From contig JAFZNO010000047.1 in NCBI GenBank assembly GCA_017552985.1, positions 27,478 to 91,477 of the forward strand: 64,000 nt of DNA, given 5' to 3'. Made by a program: the position numbers and the translations under genes. The first letter of the stretch is position 1. The number at the start of each line of letters is the position of its first letter. The notes beneath the pieces are model-generated. The model was not told where the DNA came from, did no database searches, and saw only the letters and a program-made list of their open reading frames with translations. Positions 1 to 8,829 of this stretch are shown here, piece by piece. The DNA is from Lachnospiraceae bacterium (GTDB lineage: Bacteria > Bacillota > Clostridia > Lachnospirales > Lachnospiraceae).

Positions 1-1
1 G

Positions 2-406
2 AAGAAGACGGACGAGTCAAGCGGCGGAACGGTATCGAAGGTTGAATACAAAGACATCGCGACGATCGCTAACTATGCGACGTTCGGCGCATCGGCAATT
101 AAGTCGGGCAATCAGGTCTTTGTATACAAGCCGGAGCTGAGTACTCCCGGAAAGCTGGTATATGAGGCTGCAAGTGCAAACTGTCATTTTGACAAGGGTT
201 ATTATCATTTCGACGTAGCCTTTAGCGTAAAGACGGGAGCGGGCTTCAAGGAGTATGCGAACTACCGCGTGGTTCTCCAGGCAGAGCTGATCAACACGAC
301 GCTTCAAAAGACCGTGGAAAACAGCTTGGTAAGTGATTACGTTGTATATACCAATGCAAAGGTGTACACGGACGTTATCAACCGCGGAGCAGTTCAAGGC
401 AATTAA
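2..406 (+). CDS. C-terminal part of an unrecognised protein (5' truncated by window edge)
   Basis: An open frame enters from the window edge and ends at TAA 404-406, giving at least 134 residues. The visible part has a Ser/Gly/Thr-rich start followed by alternating polar and aromatic strands (for example GYYHFDVAFSVK and NYRVVLQAEL), ending in VINRGAVQGN. This composition fits a beta-rich extracellular or cell-wall-associated domain, but no family motif can be named. The codon use is like that of the neighbouring genes. It ends 37 bases before the promoter of the rimP operon, so it belongs to a separate upstream transcription unit. The N-terminus, any signal peptide and the true function lie outside the window. 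Confidence 0.75.
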   Translation, partial: KKTDESSGGTVSKVEYKDIATIANYATFGASAIKSGNQVFVYKPELSTPGKLVYEAASANCHFDKGYYHFDVAFSVKTGAGFKEYANYRVVLQAELINTTLQKTVENSLVSDYVVYTNAKVYTDVINRGAVQGN

Positions 407-442
407 TTCGCTTATAATTTATAAGTTTTTGCGAGAATACCC

Positions 443-471
443 TTGACTTTTGCCCATTGCGGGCTTATACT
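443..471 (+). promoter_or_regulatory. Sigma-A-type promoter of the rimP-nusA-infB operon
   Basis: TTGACT at 443-448 and TATACT at 466-471 are separated by exactly 17 bases, a near-consensus housekeeping promoter. Transcription would start near 478, leaving a leader of about 100 nt before rimP. Confidence 0.85.
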
Positions 472-495
472 TACTTACGATCAATAATGTTTACT

Positions 496-563
496 AGATT
501 AAGAGTGGCGCGAGCCACTCTTAATCTTATGTTAGGGAAGATTTCCTAAGGATGTTAGGAAAT
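496..563 (+). promoter_or_regulatory. Structured leader upstream of rimP (two hairpins)
   Basis: The leader holds a perfect 14-bp inverted repeat with a GCGA loop (arms 496-509 and 514-527). A second 9-bp inverted repeat has arms ATTTCCTAA (541-549) and TTAGGAAAT (555-563). The second hairpin ends only a few bases before the rimP Shine-Dalgarno TAGGAGGA at 567-574. Neither is followed by a T run, so they are not intrinsic terminators. Inference: they may stabilise the transcript or control rimP translation. Confidence 0.7.
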
Positions 564-577
564 GTTTAGGAGGAAGC

Positions 578-1075
578 ATGTCAAAGCGAGAAACTTACGA
601 GGCAAAGGCTGAGGAACTGTTAGTCCCCATTGTCGAAAAGCTCGGGATCGAGATTTATGACGTGGAGTACGTAAAGGAAGGCAGCGACTATTACCTGAGG
701 GCCTACATTGATAAGCCTGAGGGCGTGAACATCAATGATTGTGAGACCGTGAGCCGCGCGTTCTCAGATGCGCTGGATGCTGCAGATCCCATCCCGGATG
801 CTTATATTTTGGAGGTTTCGAGCCCGGGACTTGGAAGGACGCTGAAAAAGGACAGGCATCTACAGAAGAGCATTGGACTGGAGGTTGAGGTCAAGCTGTT
901 CAAGGCCGTGGAGGAAAAGGGCAAGCAGAAGGAATTCAGCGGCATCCTGGAAAGCTTTGACGAGAAGACGATCACGATCCGTGAAGGCGCGGAGGAAGAT
1001 AATCCGGAGAGCGGAACCGTAAGGAGTTTTGAGAGAAGCAACGTTGCGCTGATCCGGTTGGCACTTGATTTTTAA
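578..1075 (+). CDS. rimP: Ribosome maturation factor RimP
   Basis: The 165-residue product is the usual size for RimP, which binds the 30S subunit during late maturation in the cytoplasm. The N-terminal alpha/beta domain is recognisable by LLVPIVEKLGIEIYDVEYV and by DYYLRAYIDKPEGVNINDCE; the VSSPGLGRTLKK segment (around residues 82-93) is a family hallmark. The C-terminal Sm-like domain follows, with FSGILESF. The ATG at 578 has a strong Shine-Dalgarno (AGGAGGA) 7 nt upstream. It is the first gene of the long translation operon, 64 nt before nusA, the standard order in Firmicutes. The identification is secure from motifs, length and context. Confidence 0.97.
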   Translation: MSKRETYEAKAEELLVPIVEKLGIEIYDVEYVKEGSDYYLRAYIDKPEGVNINDCETVSRAFSDALDAADPIPDAYILEVSSPGLGRTLKKDRHLQKSIGLEVEVKLFKAVEEKGKQKEFSGILESFDEKTITIREGAEEDNPESGTVRSFERSNVALIRLALDF

Positions 1076-1139
1076 CGAAAACAAACATAGTTAATTTTGA
1101 TAGATAAATTAAGGCGGAATGCCGGAAATGGAGGATATG

Positions 1140-2279
1140 ATGAACAAGGAATTAATGGAGGCACTTGATATTTTGGAGAAGGAGAAGGAGATCAGCAAAG
1201 AGACGCTGTTCGAGGCAATCGAGAACTCATTGCTCACGGCCTGCAAGAACCACTTTGGTAAGGCAGACAACGTGAAGGTTGAGATCGACCGCGAGACCTG
1301 CGACTTTTTGGTTTATGCTGAGAAGGAAGTGGTTCCGACCGCTGAGGACGTAGAGGATCCCGTGCTTCAGATCAGCTTGGACGATGCCCAGAAGATTTCT
1401 TCGAAGGCCTCCGTGGGCGACGTGATCCACGTGGAGATCAAGTCTAAGGAGTTTGGACGTATTGCAACCCAGAATGCAAAGAACGTGATCCTGCAGAAGA
1501 TCCGCGAGGAAGAGCGCAGCGTCATCTATAATCAGTATTTCGAGAAGGAGCGTGACGTGGTAACGGGTATCGTTCAGCGTTACGTTGGCAAGAACATCAG
1601 CATTAACCTTGGTAAGGCAGACGCACTGCTCACCGAGGCTGAGCAGGTGAAGGGCGAGGTGTTCCGTCCTACGGAGCGCATCAAGGTTTACGTGCATGAA
1701 GTGAAGAATACCCCTAAGGGACCCCGCATCAGCGTTAGCCGCACGCATCCGGAACTGGTAAAGCGTCTGTTTGAGGCTGAGGTGACCGAGATCAAGGACG
1801 GCACCGTTGAGATCAAGAGCATTGCCCGTGAGGCAGGAAGCCGTACCAAGATTGCGGTTTGGTCCAACAATCCTGACGTAGACGCGGTTGGCGCATGCGT
1901 CGGCATGAACGGTGCGAGAGTAAACGCCATTGTGGAAGAGCTTCGCGGAGAAAAGATCGACGTGGTGAACTGGGATGAGAACCCTGGTAACCTGATCCAG
2001 AATGCACTTTCTCCCGCAAAGATCGTGGCAGTGTTCGCTGATCCCGAGGAGAAGACGGCAAAGGTTGTCGTTCCTGATTATCAGCTTTCCCTTGCAATCG
2101 GTAAGGAAGGCCAGAACGCAAGACTTGCGGCAAGGCTGACCGGATACAAGATCGACATCAAGTCTGAGACCCAGGCGAAGGATGCTCCTGGATTCCGTTA
2201 CGAGGATTATATTGATGATGAGGATTACGAAGAATACGAAGGATATGAAGGCGAAGAAGGAAACTTCACGGAGCAGTAA
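1140..2279 (+). CDS. nusA: Transcription termination/antitermination factor NusA
   Basis: NusA binds RNA polymerase and nascent RNA, modulating pausing, termination and antitermination. The product (379 residues from this start) has the N-terminal polymerase-binding domain (MNKELMEALDILEKEK), the S1 domain (about 135-200, GIVQRYVGKNISINLGKADALL) and two KH domains with DPVGACVGMNGARV-like and LAIGKEGQNARLAARLTG signatures. It ends in a very acidic tail rich in Asp/Glu/Tyr. ATG codons also occur at 1119 and 1137. The ATG at 1140 was preferred because GGAGG at 1130-1134 is 5 nt upstream and the protein then starts at the conserved MNKE. It lies between rimP and ylxR in the canonical operon. In all ten places where Val follows Asp, Asn, Tyr or His the preceding codon ends in C (see findings). 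Confidence 0.96.
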   Translation: MNKELMEALDILEKEKEISKETLFEAIENSLLTACKNHFGKADNVKVEIDRETCDFLVYAEKEVVPTAEDVEDPVLQISLDDAQKISSKASVGDVIHVEIKSKEFGRIATQNAKNVILQKIREEERSVIYNQYFEKERDVVTGIVQRYVGKNISINLGKADALLTEAEQVKGEVFRPTERIKVYVHEVKNTPKGPRISVSRTHPELVKRLFEAEVTEIKDGTVEIKSIAREAGSRTKIAVWSNNPDVDAVGACVGMNGARVNAIVEELRGEKIDVVNWDENPGNLIQNALSPAKIVAVFADPEEKTAKVVVPDYQLSLAIGKEGQNARLAARLTGYKIDIKSETQAKDAPGFRYEDYIDDEDYEEYEGYEGEEGNFTEQ

Positions 2280-2336
2280 GCCTGCAGGAACGCCATAAAG
2301 ATTTTTATGAGAACGTAAGGAGAGGTAGAATAAAGC

Positions 2337-2609
2337 ATGACAAAAAAGCTTCCACTGAGACAGTGTGTTGGCTGCGGAGAAATGAAAACCAAAAAAGAAA
2401 TGATGCGCGTTCTGAAAGCGGAGGGTGAGGAAATATGTCTTGATCTTACCGGAAAGAAAAATGGACGGGGCGCATATCTATGTAAGAGCATGACTTGTCT
2501 GCAGAAGGCCAGAAAGAATAAGGGATTGGAAAGATCCTTTAAGATGAGCATTCCCGCGGAGGTTTATGACGCTCTGGAAAAGGAGTTCGCAGATGGGAGT
2601 ACCGAATAA
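2337..2609 (+). CDS. rnpM: YlxR/RnpM family RNA-binding protein
   Basis: The 90-residue basic protein begins MTKKLPLRQCVGCGEMK, containing the RxCVGC motif typical of the YlxR (DUF448) family, and has the GRGAYLC motif around residues 45-51. Family members bind RNA and have been linked to RNase P modulation in Firmicutes; this role is taken from the family. The gene lies 57 nt after nusA with Shine-Dalgarno GGAGAGG at 2320-2326, and its end overlaps the start of ylxQ by 17 nt, indicating translational coupling. Confidence 0.93.
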   Translation: MTKKLPLRQCVGCGEMKTKKEMMRVLKAEGEEICLDLTGKKNGRGAYLCKSMTCLQKARKNKGLERSFKMSIPAEVYDALEKEFADGSTE

Positions 2610-2907
2610 GATTTATTCCCTTCTGGGAATCGCCATGAAGAGTGGTAATGTGGTCAGCGGTGAGTATCAGACGCTGGAGGCAGTCAAAAAGCGGACGGCC
2701 AATTTGGTATTGGTTTCCGAAGACGCATCCGACAACACAAAGAAGCTTTTTACTGACAAATGTGCTTTTTATGCCGTTCCCGTGTATCAGTACGGGAAGA
2801 AGGAAGATTTAGGCCGGGCAATCGGAAAGGACCTGAGATCTTCAGTGGCGGTGTGCGAGGTTGGATTGGCTACTGCCATAAAAAAGCAACTTGAAATGGA
2901 GAAGTAG
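2593..2907 (+). CDS. ylxQ: L7Ae/L30e-like ribosomal protein family (YlxQ)
   Basis: The 104-residue product has the small alpha/beta L7Ae fold signature: [26 protein letters not shown] near the N-terminus, then [16 protein letters not shown]. Family members bind kink-turn RNA and are found between ylxR and infB in most Firmicutes. An ATG at 2566 is in the same frame, but the ATG at 2593 is chosen because AGGAG at 2581-2585 lies 7 nt upstream and [12 protein letters not shown] matches the usual family start. The gene overlaps the last 17 nt of ylxR and ends 37 nt before infB. Its exact role is unknown. Confidence 0.9.
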   Translation: MGVPNKIYSLLGIAMKSGNVVSGEYQTLEAVKKRTANLVLVSEDASDNTKKLFTDKCAFYAVPVYQYGKKEDLGRAIGKDLRSSVAVCEVGLATAIKKQLEMEK

Positions 2908-2944
2908 GGCCCAAGATGAGCTTGGAAAGGAGAAAATAGTTAGG

Positions 2945-5900
2945 ATGGCAAAAATCAGGATACATGAACTCGCAAAAGAGTTAAAGATGGAGAATAAAGA
3001 GCTGTTGCAGTTCCTTGCCGGAAAAGGAATCGAGGGGAAGACGGCATCCAGTGGCCTCGATCCCCAGGAGGAGCAGATGGTGAGGGCAGCCTTTGGCGGC
3101 GCGAAGGAGAAGAGTGCCGACAATGCAAAGAAGGCTGAGCCGGCAGCGAAGGCAGAGGATGCAAAGAAAGCAGAGCCTGAAAAGCCTGTGGAAGTTGCTC
3201 CCAAGAAGGAGGCACCCAAGGCAGAGGAAAGTGCACCCGCACCCAAGGCAGAGGAGCCTAAGGCTGCGCCTGAGAATGCAGCAAAGCCTGCACAGGGAAA
3301 TGCACAGTCTGCAATGCCCAAGAAGAAGAAAACCATCATCATTGTCAACAATCAGCAGAATGCCAGAGGCCAGCAGGGTCAGCGCCCCGGCGCGCCCGCG
3401 CAGCAGGGACGCCCTCAGGGTGGAAACAATGGCAGACCTGGTTTTGGCAATCAGGGATATAATAATGGCAGACCTCAGCAGCAGGCGCCCCGCACGCCCA
3501 TCAAGCCGCTGACCCCTCCGTCTCCCACGCCCAGCGTGCAGATGGTTCCGGGGAACGTTCAGCAGCCTAAGCGCGTGAATCCCGTGCCTGAGAAGAAGGA
3601 AGAGCCGCAGGTAAACGTAGCTCCCGTGAAGGAGACTCCCGCAGTGAACGTTACGCCTGAAGTGACGGTACCTAAGGAGAATAAGACGCCTGCACCTGTA
3701 GCTCCCGCAACGCCGGCAACGCCTGCGGTTCAGGAAAATCGTCCTCAGCAGGGCAATCAGTCCGCAAACCGCGAGGGACAGGTGAGAAGCGGTGCTCCCA
3801 CTGGACCCAGGGATGGTGCGCCTCGTCAGGGCGGCCAGGGACAGTACAATCGCGACGGCCAGGGCGGCTTCAACCGTCAGGGCGGCCAGGGACAGTACAA
3901 CCGCGACGGTCAGGGCGGCTTCAATCGTCAGGGCGGCCAGGGACAGTACAATCGTGATGGTCAGGGCGGCTTCAACCGTCAGGGCGGTCAGGGCAGTTAT
4001 AACCGTGACGGCCAGGGCGGCTTCAACCGTCAGGGCGGTCAAGGCAGTTATAATCGTGACGGTCAGGGCGGCTTCAATCGTCAGGGCGGTCAGGGCGGCT
4101 ATAATCGTGACGGTCAGGGCGGCTTCAACCGTCAGGGCGGCCAAGGTGGTTTTGGCAACCGCGACGGCCAGGGAAGAACTGGTCAGTATCAGGGCGGTAG
4201 CCGTGACGGCCGTGACGGACGTGGTGGCTTCGGCGGCCGTGACGGTCAGGGAAGACCTGGTCAGGGCGGTCAGTTTGGCGGTCGTGACGGTAGACCCGGA
4301 AAGAATAATTTTGGTGGTGATGCCGCTCCCGCAAAGGACATGGAAAAGAAGCGCGAGGAGGACAAGAGAAGGTTCTCCCAGGAGAAGGATAAGAGAAACA
4401 AGAAGGACTACATGTATGAGGAGGACGAGGCAGCGAAGAACAAGCCCGGCCGCTTCATAAAGCCTGAAAAGAAGAAAGAGGAAGTGGTGGAGGAAGTGAT
4501 CAAGGTGATCACCCTGCCCGAGACCATTACCATCAAGGATCTTGCGGATAAGATGAAGCAGCAGCCCGCAGCCCTGATCAAGAAGCTTTTCATGCAGGGT
4601 AAGATCGTGACCGTGAACCAGGAGATTTCTTATGAAGAGGCTGAGGAACTCGCCATGGAATATGAAATCCTCTGCGAGAAGGAAGTCAAGGTAGACGTGA
4701 TCGAAGAACTCCTAAAGGAGGATGAGGAGGACGAGAAGGATCTCAAGGAGAGACCTCCCGTAATCTGCGTTATGGGTCACGTTGACCATGGTAAGACCTC
4801 CCTGCTGGATGCGATCCGTAAGACGAACGTGACGAAGGGCGAGGCAGGCGGAATCACGCAGCACATTGGTGCGTACACCGTTACCTTGGACGGAAGAAAC
4901 ATTACCTTCCTTGACACGCCCGGACATGAAGCATTTACCGCAATGCGTATGCGCGGTGCTAACTCCACCGACATCGCTATTTTGGTGGTGGCTGCGGATG
5001 ACGGCGTAATGCCTCAGACCATCGAGGCAATCAACCATGCAAAGGCAGCAGGCATTGAGATCATCGTTGCCGTAAACAAGATCGATAAGCCCTCCGCAAA
5101 CATCGAGCGCGTTAAGCAGGAGCTCACCGAGTATGAGCTGGTTGCTACCGACTGGGGCGGAAATACTGAGTTTGTTCCCGTGTCCGCAAAATCCGGACAG
5201 GGTATTGAGGATCTGTTGGAGACCATCCTTCTGACCGCTGACATTCTGGAGCTGAAGGCTAATCCGAACAGAAAGGCAAGAGGTCTCGTGATCGAGGCAG
5301 AGCTGGATAAGGGACGCGGTCCCGTTGCAACCGTTCTGGTGCAGAAGGGTACGCTTCACGTTGGCGACTTTATCTCCGCAGGCGCTGCTCACGGTAAGGT
5401 AAGAGCAATGGTGGACGATAAGGGCAGACGCGTGAAGGAGGCAGGGCCTTCCACTCCCGTTGAGATCTTGGGTCTTAGCGACGTTCCCAGCGCAGGCGAG
5501 GTGTTCCTTGCGCATGACAGCGACAAGACGGCGAAGAGCTACGCTGATACTTATCTTGCGCAGAACAAGGAGAAGATGCTTGAGGAGACCAAGAGCAAGA
5601 TGTCCCTGGATGATCTGTTCTCGCAGATCAAGGAGGGTAACCTTAAGGAACTCAACCTGATCGTGAAGGCTGACGTACAGGGTAGCGTGGAGGCCGTGAA
5701 GACTTCCCTTTTGAAGCTCTCTAACGAGGAAGTGGTTGTTAAGTGCATTCACGGCGGCGTAGGTGCCATCAACGAGTCCGACGTGGTACTTGCAAGTGCT
5801 TCCAACGCGATCATCATTGGATTTAACGTGCGTCCTGACGCGGTGGCAAAGGCTACGGCCGAGAGAGAGGGCGTTGACGTTCGTCTCTATAAGGTGATTT

Positions 5901-6250
5901 ACCAGGCAATCGAAGACATCGAGGCAGCCATGAAGGGCATGCTGGATCCCATCTTCGAGGAGAAGGTCATCGGTCATGCAGAGGTTCGTCAGATCTTCCG
6001 CGCGTCCGCGATCGGAAACATTGCAGGTTCCTACGTGCTGGATGGTACGTTCCAGAGAGACTGCAAGGTTCGCATCACCCGTGAGGGCGAGCAGATTTAC
6101 GAAGGCAAGCTGGCTTCCCTGAAGCGCTTCAAGGACGACGTGAAGGAAGTGAAGGCCGGATTCGAGTGCGGTCTCGTATTCGAGGGCTTCGATCAGATGC
6201 AGGAGCTGGATATCGTAGAGGCTTATATCATGGTGGAAGTACCTAGATAG
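2945..6250 (+). CDS. infB: Translation initiation factor IF-2 with extended repeat-rich N-terminus
   Basis: This GTPase brings fMet-tRNA to the 30S subunit and promotes 70S joining. The ATG at 2945 ([14 protein letters not shown]) gives 1101 residues and has GGAGA 11-15 nt upstream; an in-frame ATG at 2891 is unlikely. Domains in order: an IF2 N-terminal helical module (1-50), a Lys/Ala/Glu/Pro-rich linker (50-200), a Gln/Gly/Arg/Asn-rich region (about 150-460) with six exact-length 17-residue repeats (299-400), a second IF2_N module (about 515-570), then the GTPase domain with [14 protein letters not shown] at 611, DTPGHEAF and NKIDKP, and the EF-Tu-like and C-terminal fMet-tRNA-binding domains. 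The catalytic core is intact. The N-terminal region, about 600 residues, is long even for this family. It ends with TAG, showing that TAG is a normal stop here. Confidence 0.97.
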   Translation: MAKIRIHELAKELKMENKELLQFLAGKGIEGKTASSGLDPQEEQMVRAAFGGAKEKSADNAKKAEPAAKAEDAKKAEPEKPVEVAPKKEAPKAEESAPAPKAEEPKAAPENAAKPAQGNAQSAMPKKKKTIIIVNNQQNARGQQGQRPGAPAQQGRPQGGNNGRPGFGNQGYNNGRPQQQAPRTPIKPLTPPSPTPSVQMVPGNVQQPKRVNPVPEKKEEPQVNVAPVKETPAVNVTPEVTVPKENKTPAPVAPATPATPAVQENRPQQGNQSANREGQVRSGAPTGPRDGAPRQGGQGQYNRDGQGGFNRQGGQGQYNRDGQGGFNRQGGQGQYNRDGQGGFNRQGGQGSYNRDGQGGFNRQGGQGSYNRDGQGGFNRQGGQGGYNRDGQGGFNRQGGQGGFGNRDGQGRTGQYQGGSRDGRDGRGGFGGRDGQGRPGQGGQFGGRDGRPGKNNFGGDAAPAKDMEKKREEDKRRFSQEKDKRNKKDYMYEEDEAAKNKPGRFIKPEKKKEEVVEEVIKVITLPETITIKDLADKMKQQPAALIKKLFMQGKIVTVNQEISYEEAEELAMEYEILCEKEVKVDVIEELLKEDEEDEKDLKERPPVICVMGHVDHGKTSLLDAIRKTNVTKGEAGGITQHIGAYTVTLDGRNITFLDTPGHEAFTAMRMRGANSTDIAILVVAADDGVMPQTIEAINHAKAAGIEIIVAVNKIDKPSANIERVKQELTEYELVATDWGGNTEFVPVSAKSGQGIEDLLETILLTADILELKANPNRKARGLVIEAELDKGRGPVATVLVQKGTLHVGDFISAGAAHGKVRAMVDDKGRRVKEAGPSTPVEILGLSDVPSAGEVFLAHDSDKTAKSYADTYLAQNKEKMLEETKSKMSLDDLFSQIKEGNLKELNLIVKADVQGSVEAVKTSLLKLSNEEVVVKCIHGGVGAINESDVVLASASNAIIIGFNVRPDAVAKATAEREGVDVRLYKVIYQAIEDIEAAMKGMLDPIFEEKVIGHAEVRQIFRASAIGNIAGSYVLDGTFQRDCKVRITREGEQIYEGKLASLKRFKDDVKEVKAGFECGLVFEGFDQMQELDIVEAYIMVEVPR
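3839..4144 (+). repeat. Six tandem 51-bp repeats inside infB
   Basis: Six head-to-tail 51-bp units encode the 17-residue motif [17 protein letters not shown], with the second and third positions varying (GQY, GSY, GGY). Units are closely similar at the DNA level but differ by scattered synonymous changes such as AAC/AAT, GAC/GAT and GGC/GGT. A seventh, diverged copy starts at 4145 and grades into a Gly/Arg/Asp-rich region to about 4320. The unit length preserves the frame. Confidence 0.95.
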
Positions 6251-6261
6251 TAAGGAGTATT

Positions 6262-6732
6262 ATGAGAAAAAACAGTATCAAGAATACCCGTATCAACGGG
6301 GAGGTTCAAAAGGTCCTTGCGGAGATCATCCGCAAGGAAATAAAGGATCCCAGGATCAGTCCCTGGACAAGCGTGGTGGCCGTGGAAGTAGCTCCTGACT
6401 TAAAGAGCTGCAAGGCATGGATCAGCGTGCTTGGCGGGGAGGATGCCTGCAAGAAGACCATTGAGGGATTGAATTCCGCCATGGGTTACATTCGCAGGCA
6501 GCTCGCGCATACCATCAATCTGCGCAATACGCCGGAGATTAAGTTTTTGATGGATCAGTCCATTGCCTATGGCGTTGACATGTCGCACAAGATTGACGAA
6601 GTCATGGCGCAGGACCGCGAGAGCGCAAGGCTTCGCGGCGATGAGGTGGAAGAGTCGGACGAGGAGTTCGATGAGGAAGCATTCGAAGACGAAGAGTTTG
6701 ACGAGGATGAGTCCGGCGAAGAAGAGCAATAA
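6262..6732 (+). CDS. rbfA: 30S ribosome-binding factor RbfA
   Basis: RbfA binds the 30S subunit during 16S rRNA 5'-end maturation and cold adaptation. The 156-residue product has the KH-type fold signatures NGEVQKVLAEIIRKEIKDPRIS (residues 11-32) and the C-terminal IRRQLAHTINLRNTPEIKFLMDQS, both characteristic. After about residue 120 comes an unusually acidic tail (repeated Glu/Asp with Phe), longer than the usual RbfA end. It starts 11 nt after infB with Shine-Dalgarno AAGGAG at 6251-6256. It is the sixth gene of the operon. Confidence 0.95.
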   Translation: MRKNSIKNTRINGEVQKVLAEIIRKEIKDPRISPWTSVVAVEVAPDLKSCKAWISVLGGEDACKKTIEGLNSAMGYIRRQLAHTINLRNTPEIKFLMDQSIAYGVDMSHKIDEVMAQDRESARLRGDEVEESDEEFDEEAFEDEEFDEDESGEEEQ

Positions 6733-6772
6733 GAACTTGGGGTTTGTGGATAGTAAGGGGTTTGTTGGAAAT

Positions 6773-7738
6773 ATGGAATTAGATTTATTAAAAGAGTGTG
6801 CGGACGCGCGGCGCATTGCCATTACGGGACATCAAAAGCCCGACGGCGACTGCGTTGGCGCATGTCTTGCTACGTGGTATTATTTGAAAAACAACCTTAA
6901 GGACGCTGAGGTTCTCACGTTCCTTGAGGAGCCGGATCCCGTGTTTGCGGAGCTGGCGGGTTACGATGAGATCATCACGGATTTCCCGGAGGAAGCTCCG
7001 TTTGACGTGCTGTTCATTTTGGATTGCAATCTGGAACGCACGGGTCTTGCGGCAAAGTATGCGAACGGCGCCGGAAAGATCATCAACGTGGATCACCACG
7101 TGACAAACGCGAACGGCTGCGGGGATCTGAATTACGTGAACCCGAAGGTGGGATCTGCGTGTGAGCTGATCTATGACCTCGTGGAGAAGGACCGGCTGGA
7201 TGCAGAATTGGCCAAGTCCATTTACGTGGGAATGGTGCATGACACGGGCGTGTTCCAGTACGAGAATACGACGCCGGAAACAATGCGCAAGGCGGCGCAC
7301 CTCATCAGTTTTGGCTTTGATTTCTATCGGATCATTCAGGAAACGTTTTATCAGAAGACCTACGTACAGGCGCAGATCATGGGCAGGGCGCTCATGGAGA
7401 GCGTTCGCTTTATGGATGGCAGGTGCATTGTCAGCGTGATCGACCGCAGAACCATGGATTTCTATGGCGTGACCAACCGGGATTTCGAGGGCATTGTCAA
7501 TCAGCTTCGCAACATCAAGGGCGTGAGCTGTGCAATCTTTATGTATGAGACGGACACACTTGAATTCAAGGTGAGTCTGCGCACGGACCAAAGCGTTGAC
7601 GCGGCGAAGGTTGCAGCATATTTTGGCGGCGGCGGGCATGCGCGCGCGGCCGGATGCACCATGAAGGGCACCTTTTATGATTGCGTGAATAACCTGTCGG
7701 CTGAAATCGAGAAGCAGTTGGAGTGGCAGACATGTTGA
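6773..7738 (+). CDS. nrnA: DHH-family oligoribonuclease/pAp phosphatase (NrnA type)
   Basis: NrnA-type enzymes degrade short RNA oligonucleotides and dephosphorylate pAp. The 321-residue product has the DHH domain (GHQKPDGDCVGA at about 19-30, DCNLERTG, and NVDHHVTN containing the DHH triad) and the DHHA1 domain ending with GGGGHARAAG. Metal-binding Asp/His residues are present. The frame is open far upstream across rbfA, but MELDLLKECADARRIAI at 6773 is the usual family start; its Shine-Dalgarno (AAGGGG at 6755-6760) is distant, so a GTG at 6746 cannot be excluded. It overlaps truB by 7 nt. The NrnA-TruB-RibF order is common in Clostridia. Confidence 0.93.
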   Translation: MELDLLKECADARRIAITGHQKPDGDCVGACLATWYYLKNNLKDAEVLTFLEEPDPVFAELAGYDEIITDFPEEAPFDVLFILDCNLERTGLAAKYANGAGKIINVDHHVTNANGCGDLNYVNPKVGSACELIYDLVEKDRLDAELAKSIYVGMVHDTGVFQYENTTPETMRKAAHLISFGFDFYRIIQETFYQKTYVQAQIMGRALMESVRFMDGRCIVSVIDRRTMDFYGVTNRDFEGIVNQLRNIKGVSCAIFMYETDTLEFKVSLRTDQSVDAAKVAAYFGGGGHARAAGCTMKGTFYDCVNNLSAEIEKQLEWQTC

Positions 7739-8781
7739 ATGGAATTATCATTGTCAATAAAGAACCAGGCTTCACGTCGAATGACGTGGTGGCGAAGATG
7801 CGCGGTATCTGCAGGCAAAAGAAGGTTGGCCATACGGGAACGCTGGATCCGGACGCCACGGGCGTTTTGCCCGTATGCCTGGGAACCGGAACCAAGCTCT
7901 GCGACATGCTCACCGATAAGGAAAAAGAGTATGTGACAGAGCTTCTTTTGGGCGTGACGACGGATACGCAGGACATATCGGGAACAGTGCTTTCCGAACA
8001 GCCCGTGGACGTGACGGAGGATCAGGTGCGTGAAGCGATCATGAGCTTCCTGGGTGCCTATGATCAGATTCCGCCCATGTACAGCGCGCTGAAGGTGAAT
8101 GGAAAGAAGCTGTATGAACTGGCCAGGGAAGGGAAGGAAATCGAACGCAAGGCAAGACGCGTGGAGATCCTGGAACTGGAAATCCTGGAGATGAAGCTTC
8201 CCGTGGTAAAAATGAGGGTTGGCTGCACGAAGGGAACCTATATCCGCACGCTCTGTTTTGACATAGGCGTAAAGCTTGGGTGCGGCGGTACCATGAAATC
8301 CCTGGTGAGAACCAAGGTGGGGAGATTTACGCTGGAGCAGGCGCATACCCTCGCGGAGATCGAGCAGATCCGGGACGGAGGGCTGGAACTAGACGTGGAT
8401 CGGACTGCGGGACGTGATATTGTAACGGGGCTGGATGCTCAAAAGAATGCGGTTGCGACTGGACTTGAGAGGGTTGTGATTCCTACGGAGGCTGCATTTT
8501 CGGATTTGCGAAGAATTTGTGTAAAGCCTGAGGCGGACAAGCTTTTGCTGAACGGAAATACGATACCGGCGGACAAGCTTTTGGAGAATGGTGAAGCGAT
8601 GCCGTTTGACGCGCTTTCATTAAACGGTAACATAATGTCGACGGGTAAGAATTTAATGACGGTCGCTTCGGTTTCAGATGGTGAGCGAGTTCGAATCAGC
8701 ACCTCTGACGGCAGGTTCCTTGGCGTATATGAATTTATCGAGGCGGGAGGAAGCTTTCGGCCCGTGAAAATGTTTTTGTAA
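7732..8781 (+). CDS. truB: tRNA pseudouridine(55) synthase TruB
   Basis: TruB converts U55 of tRNA to pseudouridine. The 349-residue product starts MLNGIIIVNKEPGFTSNDVV and contains the catalytic motif GHTGTLDPDATGVLPVCLG (around residues 34-52, catalytic Asp in LDPDA), PPMYSALKVNGKKLYELAR, and CTKGTYIRTLCFDIG. An in-frame GTG at 7723 exists; the ATG at 7732 is preferred with GGAG at 7720-7723. After about residue 235 the C-terminal region departs from the family: a segment at about 8530-8640 contains a degenerate 12-residue repeat around the sequence ADKLLLNGN, which enlarges the PUA-like tail. The last residues (RFLGVYEF) return to a normal ending. Confidence 0.95.
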   Translation: MLNGIIIVNKEPGFTSNDVVAKMRGICRQKKVGHTGTLDPDATGVLPVCLGTGTKLCDMLTDKEKEYVTELLLGVTTDTQDISGTVLSEQPVDVTEDQVREAIMSFLGAYDQIPPMYSALKVNGKKLYELAREGKEIERKARRVEILELEILEMKLPVVKMRVGCTKGTYIRTLCFDIGVKLGCGGTMKSLVRTKVGRFTLEQAHTLAEIEQIRDGGLELDVDRTAGRDIVTGLDAQKNAVATGLERVVIPTEAAFSDLRRICVKPEADKLLLNGNTIPADKLLENGEAMPFDALSLNGNIMSTGKNLMTVASVSDGERVRISTSDGRFLGVYEFIEAGGSFRPVKMFL

Positions 8782-8829
8782 AGTAATTAACTTGAATGTA
8801 GTTTTGAGTTGACTTAATCATTGTAATAC

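Noticed and set aside
2981-4144. Long minus-strand ORF opposite infB
   Set aside because: It is the reverse reading of the infB repeat tract, low-complexity, with no ribosome site; similar shadows occur opposite the helicase, aspS and oppA genes.
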